From Rhodospirillales bacterium (GTDB lineage Bacteria > Pseudomonadota > Alphaproteobacteria > Acetobacterales > Acetobacteraceae): a stretch of 8,048 nt of DNA. The stretch covers positions 1-8,048 of the forward strand of contig JAGXAV010000076.1 of assembly GCA_018971455.1 (NCBI GenBank), in the 5' to 3' direction. The notes beneath the pieces are model-generated. The model made no database searches, had not been told where the DNA came from, and saw only the letters and a program-made list of their open reading frames with translations. Position numbers and translations under genes: made by a program. Below are positions 6,243 through 8,048 of this stretch, piece by piece (position 1 is the first letter of the stretch; the number at the start of each line of letters is the position of its first letter).

Positions 6243-7240
6243 GCGGCGCTCTCCTTGCGGGATGCGAGATCGGCGGCGAGGTCGATGGCCGCGAGCAGGC
6301 TGGCCGCATCGGCGATGCCGCGCCCGGCAATGTCGAACGCCGTGCCATGATCGGGCGAGGTGCGGATGATCGGCAGGCCGAGCGTGACGTTGACGCCGTG
6401 CCGCATGTCGAGCGTCTTGATCGGGATCAGCGCCTGGTCGTGGTACATGCCGAAGGCCACGTCGTAGCGCGCGCGGGCCTCCGGCGTGAACATGCTGTCG
6501 GCGGCGAACGGGCCGCTGGCGTCGATGCCCTCGGCGCGCAGCTGCGCGATGGCCGGCGCGATGATGGTGATCTCCTCGGTGCCCATCGTGCCGCTCTCGC
6601 CGGCATGCGGGTTGGGGCCCGCGAAGGCCAGGCGCGGGGCCGCGATGCCCCACTGGTCGCGCAACGAGGCGGCGGTGACGCGCGCGACATCGAGGATGCG
6701 CGCGGTGGTGAGCTGCTCCAGCGCCGCCCGCAGCGCCGCATGCACCGTGACCGGCACGACGCGCAATCCGGGGCTGGCCAGCATCATCACCGGCAGCGGG
6801 GCCCCGGTCAGTGCCGCGAGGAACTCGGTATGGCCGGGATGGGCGAAGCCCGAGCCATAGAGCGTGGATTTGTGGATCGGATTGGTCACCACCGCCGCCG
6901 TCTCGCCGGCCAGCGTCAGCCTCGTCGCCTGCTCGATGGAGGCGATGATGGCGGCCGCATTGGCCGGATCGGCCCGCCCCGCCACCGCCGGCGCGCCGAG
7001 CCTGACCGGCAGCACCGGCAAGGCATCGCGAAACACCGCCCCCGCCGCCTCCGCCGCGTTCACCACCCGGATCGGCACATCGAGCCGCAACGCGCGCGCA
7101 ATCCCGGCGAGCCGGTCGGGATCATCGAGCGCGACGAACGCCCGCCCGCCGCGACGGGCCTGCCAGGCCTTGACGGCAAGCTCCCCGCCAATCCCGGCGG
7201 GGTCGCCCATGGTGAGCGCAAGGGGACGGAGCCTGTGCAT
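6239..7240 (-). CDS. pdxA: 4-hydroxythreonine-4-phosphate dehydrogenase PdxA
   Basis: PdxA oxidises 4-phosphohydroxy-L-threonine with NAD(P). The product decarboxylates to 3-amino-1-hydroxyacetone phosphate, the substrate of PdxJ. The 333-aa protein begins with the family hallmark [15 protein letters not shown]. The three metal-ligand histidines are present at the expected spacing: His167 in PVTVHAAL, His212 in [13 protein letters not shown] and His267 in [13 protein letters not shown]. Substrate-region motifs [10 protein letters not shown] and HPGHTEFLA (His137) are intact, and the C-terminus has [14 protein letters not shown]. The start at 7240 gives the usual ten residues before the first motif. 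The ribosome site is poor, and no clear promoter is seen before the hairpin repeat at 7275-7338. In many relatives surA lies upstream and rsmA downstream of pdxA; here the upstream flank is transposon debris and the downstream partner is pdxJ. Confidence 0.97.
   Translation of the reverse strand: MHRLRPLALTMGDPAGIGGELAVKAWQARRGGRAFVALDDPDRLAGIARALRLDVPIRVVNAAEAAGAVFRDALPVLPVRLGAPAVAGRADPANAAAIIASIEQATRLTLAGETAAVVTNPIHKSTLYGSGFAHPGHTEFLAALTGAPLPVMMLASPGLRVVPVTVHAALRAALEQLTTARILDVARVTAASLRDQWGIAAPRLAFAGPNPHAGESGTMGTEEITIIAPAIAQLRAEGIDASGPFAADSMFTPEARARYDVAFGMYHDQALIPIKTLDMRHGVNVTLGLPIIRTSPDHGTAFDIAGRGIADAASLLAAIDLAADLASRKESAA
6251..6256 (-). promoter_or_regulatory. Ribosome binding site of pdxJ inside pdxA
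   Basis: On the minus strand this reads AAGGAG, with 8 bases to the pdxJ ATG. It lies in the last codons of pdxA and decides the pdxJ start at 6242 against any upstream start in the open frame. Confidence 0.75.
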
Positions 7241-7274
7241 GCCCGCACTTTGCCGCGCTTGAAGAAGGAAGGCG

Positions 7275-7338
7275 AGGGCTCTGCCCTAAACCCGGCAGGG
7301 CGCTGCCCTGCACCCGCCAAGGGCCGTAAGGCCCTTGG
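7275..7338. repeat. Triple-hairpin intergenic repeat (REP/BIME-like) upstream of pdxA
   Basis: Three inverted repeats follow one another. They are AGGGC-TCT-GCCCT (7275-7287), GCAGGGC-GCT-GCCCTGC (7295-7311), and CCAAGGGCC with GGCCCTTGG around the loop GTAA (7317-7338). The last has a perfect 9-bp stem with a GNRA-like tetraloop. All share the AGGGC/GCCCT core. Similar GC-rich hairpin units are, from memory, dispersed in intergenic regions of Acetobacteraceae; copy number cannot be judged from this window. It lies 35 bp upstream of pdxA and ends about 35 bp before the transposase remnant. It may also block read-through from the right or shape the pdxA leader RNA. Confidence 0.7.
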
Positions 7339-7372
7339 AACCCTTGACGATGGCACGGATCGCGTCGGGATC

Positions 7373-7598
7373 GATCAACCACCCGTTATCGGCGCTCGGG
7401 ACCTTAAGCGGCAGTGCTCGATCTTCGCCCTAGTTGTGAGCGCGGCGGCGAGGCTCGCGCCGTGCATATGCCCGTGGTCACCGGGAAGAACATCCGCGAC
7501 GCCCTCGTGCGCAACGCTGACCGCAAGGGCCGTCTGCGCACGGACGAAAACCCGCTCTACATCAAGGTCGGCGCCGAGTTCTACAACCACGAGACGTC
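7373..7598 (+). pseudogene. IS1595-family (ISXO2-like) transposase fragment, frameshifted
   Basis: Only a middle part of the DDE domain remains. The first frame reads DQPPVIGARDLKRQCSIFALV (positions 7373-7435, 21 residues, the last two being L-V). After two extra bases at about 7436-7437 the second frame continues ERGGEARAVHMPVVTGKN and on to LRTDENPLYIKVGAEF and HET. The joined reading matches the ISXO2-like layout: a VIGA strand, F-A-L-V-ERGG, then the TDE catalytic Asp segment. The N-terminal zinc ribbon, the first catalytic Asp and the C-terminal third are missing, so it is inactive. It ends abruptly where an IS5-type tail begins, suggesting that a second element inserted here and was later mostly deleted. 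Family recognition is from motif memory, without a search. Confidence 0.75.
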
Positions 7599-7676
7599 GA
7601 GGCTACGATCGCATCCGCACAGGCCTTCCTCTACGCCGCTTCCGCAATCCTGCTGCTACGACGCATGGCACGTTAA
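7599..7676 (+). pseudogene. C-terminal tail of an IS5-family-like transposase
   Basis: Twenty-five codons plus TAA read EATIASAQAFLYAASAILLL then RRMAR. This resembles the final helix of IS5-group transposases, where RRLxKD(Y/F)E is usually followed by such an IASA...RR tail. The upstream body of the transposase is absent. The fragment abuts the IS1595 piece within one to three bases, and a terminal inverted-repeat-like sequence follows about 8 bp after the stop, as expected for the right end of such an element. The match is short, so the exact IS group is uncertain. Confidence 0.6.
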
Positions 7677-7683
7677 TCAACCG

Positions 7684-7702
7684 ATTCGAGACAGACTCTC
7701 AG
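7684..7702. mobile_element. Probable right terminal inverted repeat of the IS5-like remnant
   Basis: ATTCGAGACAGACTCTCAG follows the transposase stop by 7 bases. Read outward-in it is GAGAGTCTGTCTCGAAT, the style of IS5-family ends, which often begin GAG. No matching left end or target duplication is found in the window, consistent with a deletion remnant. Confidence 0.45.
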
Positions 7703-7823
7703 TGGATGCCGGCCTGTTAAGCTCGCTCATCGTATCTCTCTCGCCATACGTCCTCAAGGCGATAATTAGGAATTTGTTCTTGCGGCGGGTTGGCAGCGCT
7801 GCCGGCAGCAGGTCCGCCTGTCG
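7703..7823. other. Non-coding stretch with small palindromes between IS scar and unknown gene
   Basis: No gene is seen here. There is an AT-rich patch around 7760-7780. Overlapping palindromes follow: GGCAGCGCTGCC (7792-7803) and GCTGCCGGCAGC (7798-7809). A hairpin CTGTCG-TCAGG-CGACAG (7818-7834) overlaps the stop codon of the minus-strand gene. On the minus strand these follow the stop and could slow or end transcription, but no T-tract is present. With the remnants before it, 7241-7823 has no intact gene. Confidence 0.4.
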
Positions 7824-8048
7824 TCAGGCGACAGTCCCGTCGTCAGGGACATTCCCGACAGTCGTGCTGACACGGTAGGTTCCCACGAGCCCGCTCACGC
7901 TTGCTCCGAACCCGCCGCTAAAGCCGAGATCGCCGTCGAAGTCGAACAGAACATCCGTTCCCCGATTGGCCTTCATGTTCGTCCAGCCAGCATTGACCCC
8001 GACGCCCGCACCTGCATTGCCGATGATGCCGTCCGCGCCATTCAGGTC
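7824..8048 (-). CDS. Unknown Gly-rich protein, C-terminal part
   Basis: The gene runs in from the right edge; 74 codons and a TGA stop are visible. The protein is rich in Gly, Ala, Val and Asp with alternating small and hydrophobic residues: GNAGAGVGVNAGWTNMKANR, then DVLFDFDGDLGFSGGFGASV and GLVGTYRVS, ending TVGNVPDDGTVA. This pattern suggests beta strands, as in secreted or outer-surface proteins, but I recognise no family. No Cys is present and no membrane segment is clear. Codons are less GC3-biased than in the pdx and hopanoid genes, for example GCA, AAT, GTT, TTT and GGA, consistent with a more recently acquired gene. The frame is uninterrupted and reads in from the edge, which with its amino-acid periodicity is the main evidence that it is real. 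Confidence 0.55.
   Translation of the reverse strand, partial: DLNGADGIIGNAGAGVGVNAGWTNMKANRGTDVLFDFDGDLGFSGGFGASVSGLVGTYRVSTTVGNVPDDGTVA

Noticed and set aside
4197..6350. A 717-codon open frame on the plus strand
   Set aside because: It is antisense to the transporter, pdxJ and the end of pdxA, and its translation is Arg/Gly/Gln-rich without domains, the usual shadow of GC-rich coding DNA.
5496..6653. An upstream-extended 385-codon version of pdxJ
   Set aside because: The extra part overlaps pdxA and has no PdxJ similarity; the AAGGAG at 6251-6256 and the ATGA overlap fix the start at 6242.
7275..7338. CRISPR-like repeat array
   Set aside because: The three hairpins differ in sequence and length, have no regular spacers, and no cas gene is near.
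6224..7720. A 498-codon plus-strand open frame opposite pdxA running into the IS region
   Set aside because: The part opposite pdxA is shadow. Only 7373-7435 of it is meaningful, as the first frame of the broken transposase.
1..8048. A new defence or mobile-element cargo system
   Set aside because: All intact genes are recognisable metabolic, RNA-modification or transport genes, and the only mobile content is decayed transposase remnants.

Overview
The window carries eight recognisable protein-coding genes, two of them central to hopanoid and isoprenoid metabolism and two to vitamin B6 synthesis. A partial unknown gene lies at the right edge. The very high GC content, the hopanoid side-chain genes, the DXP-dependent PdxA/PdxJ route and a GC-rich hairpin repeat of the GCCCT/AGGGC type point to an alphaproteobacterium, probably of the Acetobacteraceae/Rhodospirillales kind. 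That placement is inference from gene content and composition, not a database match.

Left part (1-3438). The 3' end of hpnG (plus strand) converges on hpnH (minus strand) with a 7-bp gap. Upstream of hpnH on the same strand, 17 bp away, is ispH, so ispH-hpnH looks like an operon. IspH makes IPP and DMAPP, the precursors of the hopanoid skeleton. HpnH adds adenosine to the C30 hopanoid, and HpnG removes the adenine, so the three genes bracket the start and the end of extended hopanoid synthesis. A 128-bp divergent intergenic region with a 7+7 bp dyad separates ispH from tlyA (plus strand), a 2'-O-rRNA methyltransferase/hemolysin-A family protein.

Middle part (3439-7240, all minus strand). In transcription order these are pdxA, pdxJ (ATGA overlap), a Bcr/CflA-type MFS drug exporter, and a PuuD-like class I glutamine-amidotransferase hydrolase whose stop codon abuts the tlyA stop codon. 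PdxA and PdxJ catalyse consecutive steps to pyridoxine 5'-phosphate.

Right part (7241-8048). This is an accessory-looking scar. A triple-hairpin repeat lies just upstream of pdxA. It is followed by a frameshifted piece of an IS1595-family (ISXO2-like) transposase joined directly to the last codons of what looks like an IS5-family transposase with its terminal inverted repeat. A non-coding stretch with small palindromes follows, and then the C-terminal 74 codons of an unrecognised Gly-rich protein on the minus strand with less GC-biased codons.

I found no CRISPR array, tRNA, rRNA, riboswitch or convincing new defence system. The most unusual material is the transposon scar with its hairpin repeat, the unknown Gly-rich gene running off the window, and the unusual layout of the hopanoid genes.
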